Below, in pieces: positions 24,177 through 33,343 of a stretch of DNA of 64,000 bases. The notes beneath the pieces were generated by a model that saw only the letters and a list, made by a program, of their open reading frames with translations, was not told the origin of the DNA and ran no database searches. Each line of letters begins with the position of its first letter. Positions within the stretch are counted from its first letter, which is position 1. The DNA is from a bacterium D16-76. GTDB lineage: Bacteria; Bacillota; Clostridia; Oscillospirales; Acutalibacteraceae. The DNA is taken from positions 1 to 64,000 of the forward strand of contig QZEE01000013.1 of NCBI GenBank assembly GCA_009917445.1. Direction: 5' to 3'. A program made the position numbers and the translations under genes.

Positions 24177-24853
24177 AGTTTAAGCCCAGCATGAAGAAAG
24201 ACGAATTGCTGGAAATCGCCGTTTTGAACGGAATTGCCGCCGACGACAGCATGACAAGAGCGCAGATCATGGACGCGCTGAAAGCGGCGGGAGCGGCACA
24301 AACCGCAGAACAGCCCGAAAGCGGCCCGCAGAGTGGCGCAGAGGACGGCGGAACGTCCGGGCAGGGTAACGACACCCCCGGCGGAGAAAACGCCGTACAG
24401 AGCGGCACAGAGGGCCAGCAGGACGCGCCCGGCGGCGGAGCGGGAGAGAACGAAAACGGCGGCGACGGGGCGGGCGACGGGGAGGCCCCCACAGACGGCC
24501 CGCAGAGCGGCACAGAGGACAGCGACGGAGCCGGGGAGGATAACAACACCACCCAGCCGGAAAAGCCCTTAGAGGGCAAGCAGGAAGCCCCGCAGGGGTA
24601 TAACCTGTTTGTTTACGCTGGGCCGTCGCTTCCCCGCGGACGGCTGAAAGAAAATACCGTGTTCCGCGGGACGTTCGAGGACGTGAAAAATTACCTTTCC
24701 GACGCGCTGGAAGATTACCCGCAGATCGAAAAACTGATTGTTCCGGCGGACAAGCTGGCGGCATTTTCCGTCAAGGTGAAAACCCCCGGAAATATCGCCC
24801 ACAAGCATTACGGCGACATTGTTTCGGCAATGCGCGGAAATAAGGAGGTTTAA
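24167..24853 (+). CDS. HeH/LEM-like N-domain protein with Gly/Glu-rich linker, 228 aa
   Basis: Residues 8-42 (SMKKDELLEIAVLNGIAADDSMTRAQIMDALKAAG) look like a SAP/HeH helix-extension-helix. Residues 45-145 are a low-complexity linker with repeated blocks such as GPQSGAEDGG and GPQSGTEDSDG. The C-terminal 80 residues are globular and begin YNLFVYAGPSLPRGRL. Its position just before the sheath suggests a structural role; the repeated linker makes slippage possible. Confidence 0.55.
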   Translation: MAIEFKPSMKKDELLEIAVLNGIAADDSMTRAQIMDALKAAGAAQTAEQPESGPQSGAEDGGTSGQGNDTPGGENAVQSGTEGQQDAPGGGAGENENGGDGAGDGEAPTDGPQSGTEDSDGAGEDNNTTQPEKPLEGKQEAPQGYNLFVYAGPSLPRGRLKENTVFRGTFEDVKNYLSDALEDYPQIEKLIVPADKLAAFSVKVKTPGNIAHKHYGDIVSAMRGNKEV

Positions 24854-24855
24854 TC

Positions 24856-26313
24856 ATGCCTAACTATTATCACGGTGTATCGACAAGACAGGTTGACACG
24901 TCGCTTTCGACCCCTGTTACAGCTGATTGCGGCGTTGCTTTTGTGGTGGGAGCGGCCCCGGTTCATACCGTCGGCGGCCCCGTCAATGAGCCTGTCATGG
25001 TTCAGAATTACGCGGAAGCCGTTTCCGCTTTGGGGTATAGCGACGACTGGGAGAAATACCCGCTTTGCGAAATGATCTATTCGCAATTCAAGCTTTATAG
25101 CGTTTCCCCCGTCGTGTTCGTCAATATCCTTGACCCCGCAAAGCACAAAAAGGCGGTAGAGGAAAAGAACTATCCGATCAGCGACAGCAAGGTTCTTTTG
25201 CCCCTTGAAGCCCTGAAAGAAACCGTGCGCGTAAAGAACAACGGCGCGGCAGAGGGGCAAAGCCAGTATTACGCCGCTGGGACAGATTACGACCTGTTCT
25301 ATGAGGGCGAAAGCCTGATTCTTGAAGTGCTGGAGGACGGAGCGATTCCCGCAAGCACGGGCGAACTGACAATTTCGTTTGACGCGGTGGACCCCGCCGC
25401 GATTACGGAGAATGAGATCATCGGCGGCTTTGACACGAACACGAAAAAGAGTTCGGGCCTTGAACTGTACGATTCCATTTTCCCGAAATATGGGATTGTC
25501 GCCGATTTGGTGCTTTGCCCCGGCTGGTCCCATAAATCCACGGTTGCGGCGGTCATGGTTGCAAAGGCCGCGTCGATCAACGGCGTGTTCGAGGGAAAAG
25601 CCCTGATTGACGTTGACACGGCGGAAGCGACCCATTACGCAGACGTTCCCGCGTGGAAGAAAGCACAGAACATCAACAACAAAGGGCAGATTCTTTGCTG
25701 GCCTATGGTGAAGCTGGGGGACCGCGTTTTTCATCTTTCCGTACAGATGGCGGGCCGCATGGGGCAGACCGATTCGGACAACGGCGGTTGTCCGGCGGAA
25801 AGCCCGTCGAATAAGCTTTTGCAGATTGACAGCGCGGTTCTTGCCGACGGCACGGAAATTCTGCTTGACTTGCAGAATGCAAACTACCTGAACAGCAACG
25901 GCATTGTTACCGCGTTGAACTTCATCGGCGGTTATGTGCTTTGGGGCAATGAAACCGCCTGTTATCCGGCTGATACCGACGTGAAGAACTATTTCACGTG
26001 TGTTTCCCGTATGTTCGGCTGGGTTGCAAATTCCCTGATTCTGACCTATTGGAGCAAGGTTGACAAGAAAATGACCCGTCGGCTGATCGACAGCATTGTT
26101 GATTCGGTCAATATTTGGCTGAACGGCCTTGTCAATGAAGAGAAGTTGCTGGGCGGGCGCGTCGAGTTCAGGGAGGACGAAAACAGCACGGTTGCACTTA
26201 TGGCGGGCAAGGCCGTTTTCCATATCTTCATGACCCCGCCCAGCCCTATGAAAGAATGCGAATTTGTGCTTGAATACGACGTGGACTATGTTTCCGCGGC
26301 GTTGACGGCGTAA
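24856..26313 (+). CDS. contractile tail sheath protein
   Basis: 485 residues beginning MPNYYHGVSTRQVDTSLSTPVTADCGVAFVVGAAPVH, the typical sheath N-terminus. Further markers are PVVFVNILDPAKHK, VADLVLCPGWSHKSTVAAVM, RMFGWVANSLILTYWSKVD and a C-terminal YDVDYVSAALTA. It forms the contractile outer tube that drives DNA injection. Confidence 0.95.
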   Translation: MPNYYHGVSTRQVDTSLSTPVTADCGVAFVVGAAPVHTVGGPVNEPVMVQNYAEAVSALGYSDDWEKYPLCEMIYSQFKLYSVSPVVFVNILDPAKHKKAVEEKNYPISDSKVLLPLEALKETVRVKNNGAAEGQSQYYAAGTDYDLFYEGESLILEVLEDGAIPASTGELTISFDAVDPAAITENEIIGGFDTNTKKSSGLELYDSIFPKYGIVADLVLCPGWSHKSTVAAVMVAKAASINGVFEGKALIDVDTAEATHYADVPAWKKAQNINNKGQILCWPMVKLGDRVFHLSVQMAGRMGQTDSDNGGCPAESPSNKLLQIDSAVLADGTEILLDLQNANYLNSNGIVTALNFIGGYVLWGNETACYPADTDVKNYFTCVSRMFGWVANSLILTYWSKVDKKMTRRLIDSIVDSVNIWLNGLVNEEKLLGGRVEFREDENSTVALMAGKAVFHIFMTPPSPMKECEFVLEYDVDYVSAALTA

Positions 26314-26326
26314 GGAGGAAGCAACA

Positions 26327-26842
26327 ATGAGAGCAGATATAGGCATTAACAGTTTTGCCGTATATGAGGACGCAACCGAATTTTACGGCATGGCGGAAGT
26401 GACGCTTCCCGAAGTTTCGCAGATTGCGGAAGAGGTCAAGGGCGCGGGCATTTCCGGCGCATTCAACGGCGCGTTCACAGGTCAAATTGAATCCATGACG
26501 CTGACGCTGAATTTCCGCACAGTGACCCCGTATGCAATCAAGCTGAACGAACCGCGTAACCACCAGCTTGATCTCCGCGCGTCCCAGCAGTATTGGGACA
26601 ATGTAGCGGGAAAACACGTGCAACAGGCAGTAAAACACGTCCTGATGGTAACGCCGACGAAGTTTGCCCCCGGCAAGCTTGCCCCCGCCGCGTCCGCGGA
26701 AGCGTCCGGGGAGTATGCGGCAACCTATTTCGCCACGTACATCAACGGGGAAAAGGTCATGGAAATCGACATTCTGAATTTCATTTACTTTATCAACGGC
26801 GTTGACTACTTGGCAGAAGTACGAAAGGCGTTGGGCAAGTAA
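26327..26842 (+). CDS. major tail tube protein (FII type)
   Basis: 171 residues, 13 bases after the sheath with ggaggaagc site. The DATEFYGMAEVTLPEVSQIAEEVKGAGISG start and GQIESMTLTLNFRT strand match P2-type major tail tube proteins. It polymerises into the inner tube. Confidence 0.9.
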   Translation: MRADIGINSFAVYEDATEFYGMAEVTLPEVSQIAEEVKGAGISGAFNGAFTGQIESMTLTLNFRTVTPYAIKLNEPRNHQLDLRASQQYWDNVAGKHVQQAVKHVLMVTPTKFAPGKLAPAASAEASGEYAATYFATYINGEKVMEIDILNFIYFINGVDYLAEVRKALGK

Positions 26843-26873
26843 GCCCGGTAGGGATTTTCCCGCCGGGCTTTCC
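26842..26873 (+). terminator. hairpin after the tube gene
   Basis: agcccgg pairs with ccgggct, with an inner ggg/ccc pair, followed by a short mixed T-run (ttcc). It directly follows the tube stop codon. It may reduce downstream tail-operon expression relative to sheath and tube, which are needed in large amounts. Confidence 0.5.
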
Positions 26874-26927
26874 TATGCCCTTTTTCTGTATCTGAAAATA
26901 TGAAATTTTGAATCGGAGGAAAAGACG

Positions 26928-27338
26928 ATGAGCGACAAGGTAACAAATATAGCCGAAATCGGCGCAGAGCAGGCCACAGGAGCGGCGGAAGCCGCCACCC
27001 CTACATCTACCACGGAAGCGGCGGGAAAGGCCACAGAGGGCGACGTGGGCGTTTATACGCACAAGTTCAAGCGTCCCTTTGAGTACAGCGGCGCGACCTA
27101 CACCGAATTGACGTTCAATTTCGAGCGGTTGACCGGGCGGGACATGGTGGCCATTGAAACCGAAATGCAGATGAACAACGAATATGCCCTTTCACCCGAA
27201 ATTTCCCGCAACTTCCAGAGCAAGCTGGCGGCGCGGGCCGCGGGTATCGGAAGCGACGTGCTGGACGCTATGCCGTTGCCCGAATTTAACCGCATTACCA
27301 ATGCGGCGCGGGATTTTTTACTGTCTACGGGCTATTAA
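26928..27338 (+). CDS. tail assembly chaperone, short form (gpE-like)
   Basis: 136 residues; start after atcggaggaaaag. After a low-complexity N-terminus, YTHKFKRPFEYSGATYTELTFNFERLTGRDMVAIETEM matches the P2 gpE / tail assembly chaperone family. The 0-frame product ends at TAA 27336 (LSTGY). A slippery TTTTTTA at 27314-27320 near its end gives the longer form. Confidence 0.85.
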   Translation: MSDKVTNIAEIGAEQATGAAEAATPTSTTEAAGKATEGDVGVYTHKFKRPFEYSGATYTELTFNFERLTGRDMVAIETEMQMNNEYALSPEISRNFQSKLAARAAGIGSDVLDAMPLPEFNRITNAARDFLLSTGY

Positions 27339-27517
27339 AAAGCCCGGCCCGCTGGTGGCGGCGGGAATGTTACCGCCTTGCACGGGCGACGAACACGCCG
27401 ATTCCGTTTTGGTTAGATATGACCCCGGCGGAAATTATGACGTGGATTCGTGACATAAACGCCGCCGCCGCGGAGGACAGAGAACGCGCAAGGAAAGAAC
27501 AGGCGCAAAGGGGGTAG
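26928..27517 (+). CDS. tail assembly chaperone, -1 frameshift product (gpE+E'-like)
   Basis: Codons GAT TTT TTA form the classic heptamer T TTT TTA. Slipping back one base there and continuing gives a 60-plus residue extension (…KSPARWWRRECYRL, then PIPFWLDMTPAEIMTWIRDI), which looks like the conserved E' part. Most contractile and siphophage tails make this pair by programmed frameshifting to chaperone the tape measure. The extension ends at TAG 27515-27517. Confidence 0.8.
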
Positions 27518-27522
27518 GAACC

Positions 27523-27551
27523 TTGACAACCTACACGCATAAGCCTATAAT
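27523..27551 (+). promoter_or_regulatory. consensus sigma-70 promoter of the moron gene
   Basis: TTGACA and TATAAT are separated by exactly 17 bases. Such a perfect promoter is out of place in the middle of a late operon and points to independent expression from the prophage. Confidence 0.85.
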
Positions 27552-27626
27552 AGAGTTAAGAATATGTTAAAGATAAGAATATATCGCACCTTTAGCATAT
27601 CAAAACTTCAAGGAGGTTTGTTGCGT

Positions 27627-28232
27627 ATGGGGCTTTTCTCAAAACTGTTTTCCCAAAAACAGCCAGATTCACGCCAAACGCAGGAACAAAGAGCGATTCC
27701 GCCTAAAATGACACATTGGGCAGGCTTAAACGAAGAGGACGCATTTGAAGATCAGTACGGGGCGAAAATCGACCGTCTGCAAGAAAAAATCGATGACGCA
27801 ACGTGGGTGGAAAGTGACAACCCCGCCGATCAGATCAAGGCGTATGAAAAAGCCCTTGAACTATGCGATCAACTGGAAGATTTTTGCGCTGAATGCGGCC
27901 CGTATGGAAGTACCTATTTTCTGAATCATTGCGCAGGCATAAAGCCGCGCATTGAAGCGGCATACAGGACCTACATGGAACGTGACTATCCACAGCAAAA
28001 AGCGGAATGGGACAAGGAACAGGCAAAGAAAAAGGCGTTTGCGGCAAAGAAGCGTAAGATTCTTAAATTCGCAAGTGAACATGACGGCGTAATGCGAAAA
28101 GAAATCTACGCCTTATTTGCTGAGGAAGAGCAAGCAGAGGTTCTAAAGGCCCTAAACGCGCTTATTCAGGACGGCAAAATGACAAAGCAGATGGACGGAA
28201 AACGTCTGTTATTCTATGGCGCAAAAAAATAA
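27627..28232 (+). CDS. moron: unknown 201-aa protein between tail chaperone and tape measure
   Basis: Start ATG is 10 bases after aaggagg. The N-terminus MGLFSKLFSQKQ is amphipathic and basic; residues 50-130 form helical repeats with two cysteines (CDQLEDFCAECG, a CxxC). The C-terminal 60 residues (FASEHDGVMRKEIYALFAEEEQAEVLKALNALIQDGKMTKQ) look like a winged helix. Codon use is less GC-biased than the neighbouring tail genes. Own promoter and terminator make this a lysogenic-conversion candidate, for example against superinfection; no function is recognisable. Confidence 0.7.
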   Translation: MGLFSKLFSQKQPDSRQTQEQRAIPPKMTHWAGLNEEDAFEDQYGAKIDRLQEKIDDATWVESDNPADQIKAYEKALELCDQLEDFCAECGPYGSTYFLNHCAGIKPRIEAAYRTYMERDYPQQKAEWDKEQAKKKAFAAKKRKILKFASEHDGVMRKEIYALFAEEEQAEVLKALNALIQDGKMTKQMDGKRLLFYGAKK

Positions 28233-28250
28233 AACGGCCTAATCGTATGG

Positions 28251-28285
28251 GGCAACCAGCCGGGATTCCGGGTGGTTGCCTTTTT
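28251..28285 (+). terminator. terminator of the moron gene
   Basis: ggcaacca pairs with tggttgcc around a GC-rich loop and is followed by TTTTT. It lies between the moron and the tape measure gene, whose TTG start follows aaagggggtg. Confidence 0.85.
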
Positions 28286-28310
28286 CATGCCATAAAAAGG
28301 GGGTGAAAAT

Positions 28311-31300
28311 TTGGCGGGAAGAAAAGAATTTGAATTGCTTTTCAAACTGCAAGCTACGCTGGGAAGCGGGTTTAATTCTAGTTTTAACAGCGCAATGAAC
28401 GCTTCAAGGCAGTTACAAGGAAATCTTTCCAAAATCAAAACACTTTCCGGGAAGATCGAGGGATTCCAAAAGCAGAGCGCGGCCCTGCAAGCGAACAAGG
28501 ACAAGCTGGCGCAACTGACAGAGGAACACGACCGTTTGCAACGCGAAATGAGCCAAACGGAACAACCGTCGGAAGCCTTGCGGCAGAAGATGGAGCGGAA
28601 CGCCCGCCAGATTGAACAGACAACCGCCCGAATCGAGGAACAGGAAGCCCGGCTGGGACAGCTTGGAAGCGAACTAAGCGAAGCAGGAATAAATACCGAC
28701 CGTTTAAGTCAAGAAAATGACAAGCTTGCTAAAAGCTACGAACGCATAAAAAAGAATAAGGAACACCTTGCGAACATAGCACAGGCACAGCAAAAGAACA
28801 ATGAAGCCATAGCACAAACAAAATCGCGGTTGAACGGGACGCTTGGAGCATTTGCCGCCGTCGGTGCGGCGATTTACGCTGGGCCTGTTAAAAGTTCAAT
28901 GGCGTTTGAAAAGCAGATGTCAAACGTCGGGACTTTGCTTGACGGTGACGTTGCGGGCAGAATCGCAGAGTTAAAGAAAAGTGTTATCAGTATTTCCAAT
29001 ATAACCGGGGCGGGAACCGATAACTTGACAGACGGTTTATATCAAGTTATATCCGCCTTTGGAGATACAGCAGAAAGCGCAAAACTGCTTGAAATTGCTT
29101 CAAAGGCCGCAACAGCAGGCGGAGCAACAACGACAGATTCAATTAACCTACTTTCCGCAGTAACAAAAGGCTATGGCGATATATCCGCAGAAGCACAGCA
29201 AAAAGCTGCCGATTTAGCATTTCAGACGGTTAAGTTGGGGCAAACGTCATTCCCGGAACTTGCGTCGTCGGTTGGCAAGGTTATTCCTCTTGCGGCTACA
29301 TTAAGCCTAAAACAGGAAGATTTATTCGGGGCAATGGCAACGCTTACGGGCGTAACTGGAAGCACGGCAGAGGTCACAACACAGCTAAAGGCGACCATGC
29401 AGGGCTTTTTGTCGCCCTCCAAAGATATGACAGCGTCGCTGGAGAAGCTGGGATATGCGAACGGCAAGGCCCTTTTGGAAAGTAAGGGATTGCAAGGCGC
29501 ACTTGACGCTTTAAGGCAAAGCGTGGGCGGTGATGAACTTGCGTTTGCAAAGCTGTTCAGTTCTGTTGAAGCCCAAACAGCGGTGCTGGCCCTTGCCGGA
29601 GAACAAGCCGACAACTTCAAAAGCAAAACGGCGGAAATGTATAGCGCGTCGGGGGCGGCGGCAACAGCATTCGCAACCGCGACGGACAATGCAGAATCCA
29701 AAATGCAAAAAGCCAAAAATGCGATAGCTAATTTGGGAATTGTGCTGGGCGACACATTTTTACCCTATGTGACGACCGCGGCGGAAAAACTGTCCGGGCT
29801 GGTCACGAAGTTTTCGGAATGGGCGCAGGAAAACCCGGAATTGTTGTCAACTATCGTTAAAGTTGCCGCCGCCCTTGCGGGCCTGAAAGTCGGCGCGCTT
29901 GCCGGGAAGCTTGGATTCTTGGAGATCAAAGGCGGCGTTCTTGCGGTTCAAGGCGCATTCACGAAGTTAAAAGCATTTGCCGGAACGGGCGGAGGTATAA
30001 AAAGCCTGTTTTCGGGGTTAGGAGGTATCGGAGGAAAGCTTTTGCCCATTGTCGGCATAATCGGCGGCGTTGCCCTTGCAATCAAACTGATTTCCGGCAA
30101 CCTTGAAGAAGTGCGCGGCTGGATTCAACAGACATTCGGCGACGGTGCGCTGGCCGTCTTTGATAAAGTGTGGGGCGTGATTCAGAACGTCGGCGCGGCA
30201 ATCAAGGGCGTTTTCAGCGGTGAAAATATGGGGAATGCCCGCAATTTCTTTCAAGAGCATTTCGGCGACGCGGGCGTTGCCGTGTTCGATTCAATCATCG
30301 GCGTTGTGGAACAGCTAAAAGCAATTTTGCCGGGCTTGTTAGACCAGTTCGGACAGCTTGCAACTTCCCTGCTTCCCGTTATTGGGAGCCTGATTCAACA
30401 AATTGTACCTTTAATTGGGGAAATCATTGCAACGGTGCTTCCCGTACTGTTTGACCTTATCGCACAGTTATTGCCCGTCATAGGGCAGATTGTGGAAGCG
30501 ATCTTGCCCGTGCTGATTCAGCTTGTCGAAACCCTTGTACCCATCATCATGCAGATTATAGAAGCGGTGCTTCCCATTCTGCAACAGTTACTTGAAGCAC
30601 TAATGCCGATTATCCAGCAGATCATAGACGGGATTTTGCCCGTTGCGATCGACCTGATTATGATGGTGGTTTCGGCGGTTATGCCGCTGGTAGAAATGAT
30701 TCTGCCATTACTGCAACAGTTACTTGAAGCCCTTATGCCTATTATTCAGATGGTGGCAGAGTTGTTCGGGAATCAGTTAGCGACAGCCGTTACAATGATT
30801 TCCGGCATTATAGACGGGCTGACACAGATTTTGAGCGGGCTAATTACCTTTATCACGGGAGTTTTTACAGGCAACTGGAAGCAAGCGTGGGAGGGTGTGA
30901 AAAGCATTTTCAGCGGTATATGGGAATCAATCAAGAGCATTTGCACAGGCGTTGTAAACGGAATTATCAATGTGATAAATACCGTGATCGGCGGGCTGAA
31001 CAGGCTTAAAATTCCCGATTGGGTCCCCGGAATCGGCGGAAAAGGTATCAATATTCCCTTGATTCCCGCGCTGGCGAAAGGTTCAAGATTTACCCCCGAC
31101 ACATTCATTGCGGGTGAAGCCGGGGCAGAACTTATCACAAACGCCCGCGGGCGGACCGTGTTTACAGCGGCGCAGACCGGGCGAATCTTTGACAACATCA
31201 ACGCGGCCCGCGAAGCGCAGGACGGAACGACGGTTGTTACTCTGCTTCCTCTACTGCAAGCCGCACTTTCGGCGGCACGCGTCGGAGCGGGCGGCGTATC

Positions 31301-31499
31301 GGCTCCGTCCGTGACAGCGGCAGAGCCGCGGGGCGCGGGTATCGTCATTCACAGTGCGCCCGTTTTCCACGTTGGAAGCGACGCACAGGCGGAGGACATA
31401 GAAGCAATATTGAACGAGCGGGACGAAAGACTTTTGAACGAGTTTGACGACCGCATGAAGCAACAGGAAGAGGACGAAAGGCGGCGGAACTATGACTAA
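28311..31499 (+). CDS. tail tape measure protein
   Basis: 1062 residues from a TTG start. The first 180 residues are coiled coil. Residues 190-520 contain a TP901-type core (SSMAFEKQMSNVGTLLDG..., STAEVTTQLKATMQGFLSPSKD). Around residues 690-820 a repeated hydrophobic leucine/isoleucine/proline block (LLPVIGQIVEAILPVLIQLV and similar) recurs many times; such blocks form transmembrane pores on DNA ejection. Its length sets tail length. The last part is Arg/Glu rich. It overlaps the X gene by 8 bases. Confidence 0.95.
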   Translation: MAGRKEFELLFKLQATLGSGFNSSFNSAMNASRQLQGNLSKIKTLSGKIEGFQKQSAALQANKDKLAQLTEEHDRLQREMSQTEQPSEALRQKMERNARQIEQTTARIEEQEARLGQLGSELSEAGINTDRLSQENDKLAKSYERIKKNKEHLANIAQAQQKNNEAIAQTKSRLNGTLGAFAAVGAAIYAGPVKSSMAFEKQMSNVGTLLDGDVAGRIAELKKSVISISNITGAGTDNLTDGLYQVISAFGDTAESAKLLEIASKAATAGGATTTDSINLLSAVTKGYGDISAEAQQKAADLAFQTVKLGQTSFPELASSVGKVIPLAATLSLKQEDLFGAMATLTGVTGSTAEVTTQLKATMQGFLSPSKDMTASLEKLGYANGKALLESKGLQGALDALRQSVGGDELAFAKLFSSVEAQTAVLALAGEQADNFKSKTAEMYSASGAAATAFATATDNAESKMQKAKNAIANLGIVLGDTFLPYVTTAAEKLSGLVTKFSEWAQENPELLSTIVKVAAALAGLKVGALAGKLGFLEIKGGVLAVQGAFTKLKAFAGTGGGIKSLFSGLGGIGGKLLPIVGIIGGVALAIKLISGNLEEVRGWIQQTFGDGALAVFDKVWGVIQNVGAAIKGVFSGENMGNARNFFQEHFGDAGVAVFDSIIGVVEQLKAILPGLLDQFGQLATSLLPVIGSLIQQIVPLIGEIIATVLPVLFDLIAQLLPVIGQIVEAILPVLIQLVETLVPIIMQIIEAVLPILQQLLEALMPIIQQIIDGILPVAIDLIMMVVSAVMPLVEMILPLLQQLLEALMPIIQMVAELFGNQLATAVTMISGIIDGLTQILSGLITFITGVFTGNWKQAWEGVKSIFSGIWESIKSICTGVVNGIINVINTVIGGLNRLKIPDWVPGIGGKGINIPLIPALAKGSRFTPDTFIAGEAGAELITNARGRTVFTAAQTGRIFDNINAAREAQDGTTVVTLLPLLQAALSAARVGAGGVSAPSVTAAEPRGAGIVIHSAPVFHVGSDAQAEDIEAILNERDERLLNEFDDRMKQQEEDERRRNYD

Positions 31500-31704
31500 A
31501 TACACCACCATTGCCGGGGATATGTGGGACGGAATCGCCTACAAGACGCTGGGCGACGAAGCCTATACCGACAAGCTGATAAAAGCGAATCCGCAGTTTC
31601 GCCGCCTTGTCATTTTCCCCGCAGGAATCACGCTTGATATTCCAGAGCCGGAAGCGCGGATTCCGGCAGAGTTGCCGCCGTGGAAAAGGGGGCGGACGCT
31701 ATGA
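31492..31704 (+). CDS. tail protein X, LysM-like
   Basis: 70 residues (TKYTTIAGDMWDGIAYKTLGDEAYTDKLIKANPQ...FPAGITLDIP), a textbook P2 gpX with the LysM fold that helps baseplate assembly and binds peptidoglycan-like structure. It overlaps tape measure and gpD. Confidence 0.9.
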   Translation: MTKYTTIAGDMWDGIAYKTLGDEAYTDKLIKANPQFRRLVIFPAGITLDIPEPEARIPAELPPWKRGRTL

Positions 31705-33008
31705 ACGCAAGACGGGCAGAGGTCCGCTTGACCTTTGAGGGCGTGGACATTTCGGCGGACATTAACAAACACTTGCTTTCGCTGACCTATACGGACAACG
31801 AAGAGGATAAAACAGACGATTTGCAATTATCCCTTGACGACCGGGAGGGCGTGTGGCTGGGCGATTGGCTGAACGCCGACGCACAGCCCGCCCCGGCCCC
31901 GGCAAAGAAAGATAGTGAAAGCGGCGGCTGGAAGATCGGCGACGAAGTAACCGTAAGCGGCAGGCCGCAATATAGCAGTTACGGAAACGGCAACCCCGGC
32001 GCGACGCTTTCAAACTATCAGGGGAAAATAACACACCTGAACTTGAAAAGCGGTATTCCATACCCCATCCACGTCGATCAAAAGGGGTGGTTCGCCGAAA
32101 GTCAAGTAACAAAGACTGCGGCAAAACAAGACACCATGACGCAGAGCGGCGGCGCAAAGGGCGCAGAGATTTCCGCTGTTATCATTCAAAAGAATTGGGA
32201 ATCGGACGGGAAAGACCGGGTTCTTGATTGCGGCGTTTTTCAGGTTGACAGCGTGGACGGCAACGGCCCGCCCGCGAAAGTCACAATCAAGGCCGGGTCA
32301 ATCCCCTATACTTCCACAATTCGGACACAGAAAAAGACAAAGGCGTGGGAGAAAATCAAGCTTTCGGGCATTGCAAACGAAATAGCCGCCGCAAACGGCT
32401 TGAAATGCCTGTTTGAATCGGATTTTGACCCGCTTTACAACCGCCGGGAGCAAGTGACAGAATCGGACATTGTATTTTTGCAAAGGCTTTGCAAAGCCGC
32501 GGGAATTTCCTTAAAAGTTACCGCGAAAATGATTGTTCTTTTCGACGCGGCGGCGTATGAGCAAAAAGACGCGGTGCGGACGATCAAGCGCGGCGACGGC
32601 GACTATTCAAAATATACATTCGGGACCAGCTTTCACGACACGGCTTACAGCAGTTGCCGGGTCAAGTATACGGACCCTACTTCAAAAACGACCTATGAAG
32701 CAACCTACAAGGCCCCTGACGCAGAAAAGGACGGAAGCGGACAGGTGCTGGAGGTAAACGAAAAGGTTTCAAGCAATGCGGAAGCCCTGACCCTTGCAAA
32801 AAAGCGGTTGCGCGAAAAAAATTCACAAGAGTTCAAAGCAAGCTTTAATCTTGCGGGCGACGCGCGGCTGGTGGCGGGGGTAACTGTCAAAGTTGAGGGG
32901 TTTGGAGCGTTCGACGGAAAGTACATCATCGAAACCGCGTCGCACACGATTTCGTCGAGCGGCTATAAAACTAATATCACATTGCGGCGCGTCTTGGAGG
33001 GTTACTAA
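31701..33008 (+). CDS. late control / baseplate hub protein D with embedded SH3-like domain
   Basis: 435 residues. N-terminal EVRLTFEGVDISADINKHLLSLTYTD and the later KIKLSGIANEIAAANGLKCLFESDF...SDIVFLQRLCKAAG match P2 gpD hub proteins. Inserted at residues 79-136 is a small beta domain (IGDEVTVSGRPQYSSYGN..., ending IHVDQKGWFAESQV) whose pattern resembles the two SH3-like repeats at the end of this phage's own endolysin. It probably binds cell wall during puncture. Start overlaps gpX stop. Confidence 0.85.
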   Translation: MNARRAEVRLTFEGVDISADINKHLLSLTYTDNEEDKTDDLQLSLDDREGVWLGDWLNADAQPAPAPAKKDSESGGWKIGDEVTVSGRPQYSSYGNGNPGATLSNYQGKITHLNLKSGIPYPIHVDQKGWFAESQVTKTAAKQDTMTQSGGAKGAEISAVIIQKNWESDGKDRVLDCGVFQVDSVDGNGPPAKVTIKAGSIPYTSTIRTQKKTKAWEKIKLSGIANEIAAANGLKCLFESDFDPLYNRREQVTESDIVFLQRLCKAAGISLKVTAKMIVLFDAAAYEQKDAVRTIKRGDGDYSKYTFGTSFHDTAYSSCRVKYTDPTSKTTYEATYKAPDAEKDGSGQVLEVNEKVSSNAEALTLAKKRLREKNSQEFKASFNLAGDARLVAGVTVKVEGFGAFDGKYIIETASHTISSSGYKTNITLRRVLEGY

Positions 33009-33340
33009 TGGGCGAACTAACCGCATTAAAGAATATTATTCGAGCGGGCTGGGTTTCGTCCGTGGATATTGCGGAACGGACCGCCCGCGTTACCTTTAAG
33101 GACAAGGGCGACACGTTCGTTTCCGGCCCGCTGAAAGTGCTTAAAAACCCGCCGTGGGTTCCCGAATATTACGCCCCGTATCGGACGGAGTACGAAAGCG
33201 GCGGGAGCGGCGACGCGGCCTTTCAAAGCCACAAGCACGACTTGATTATAAAGCCGTGGTTGCCGTCACCCGGCGATTTTGTGCTTTGTATCTACTTGCC
33301 AAACGGCGACGGCGACGGGTTCGTGATTGGGGGGATTTAA
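33008..33340 (+). CDS. baseplate assembly protein V / spike
   Basis: 110 residues: RAGWVSSVDIAERTARVTFKDKGDTFVSGPLKVLKN... and LPSPGDFVLCIYLPNGDGDGFVIGGI match phage baseplate V / Mu gp45-like spike proteins. Four-base distance to the next gene. It forms the tail tip that pierces the envelope. Confidence 0.8.
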   Translation: MGELTALKNIIRAGWVSSVDIAERTARVTFKDKGDTFVSGPLKVLKNPPWVPEYYAPYRTEYESGGSGDAAFQSHKHDLIIKPWLPSPGDFVLCIYLPNGDGDGFVIGGI

Positions 33341-33343
33341 GAA

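Noticed and set aside
24850-26346. Minus-strand open frame of about 498 codons opposite the tail sheath
   Set aside because: The sheath on the plus strand is certain; the reverse frame has no domain and is due to GC-rich codon usage.
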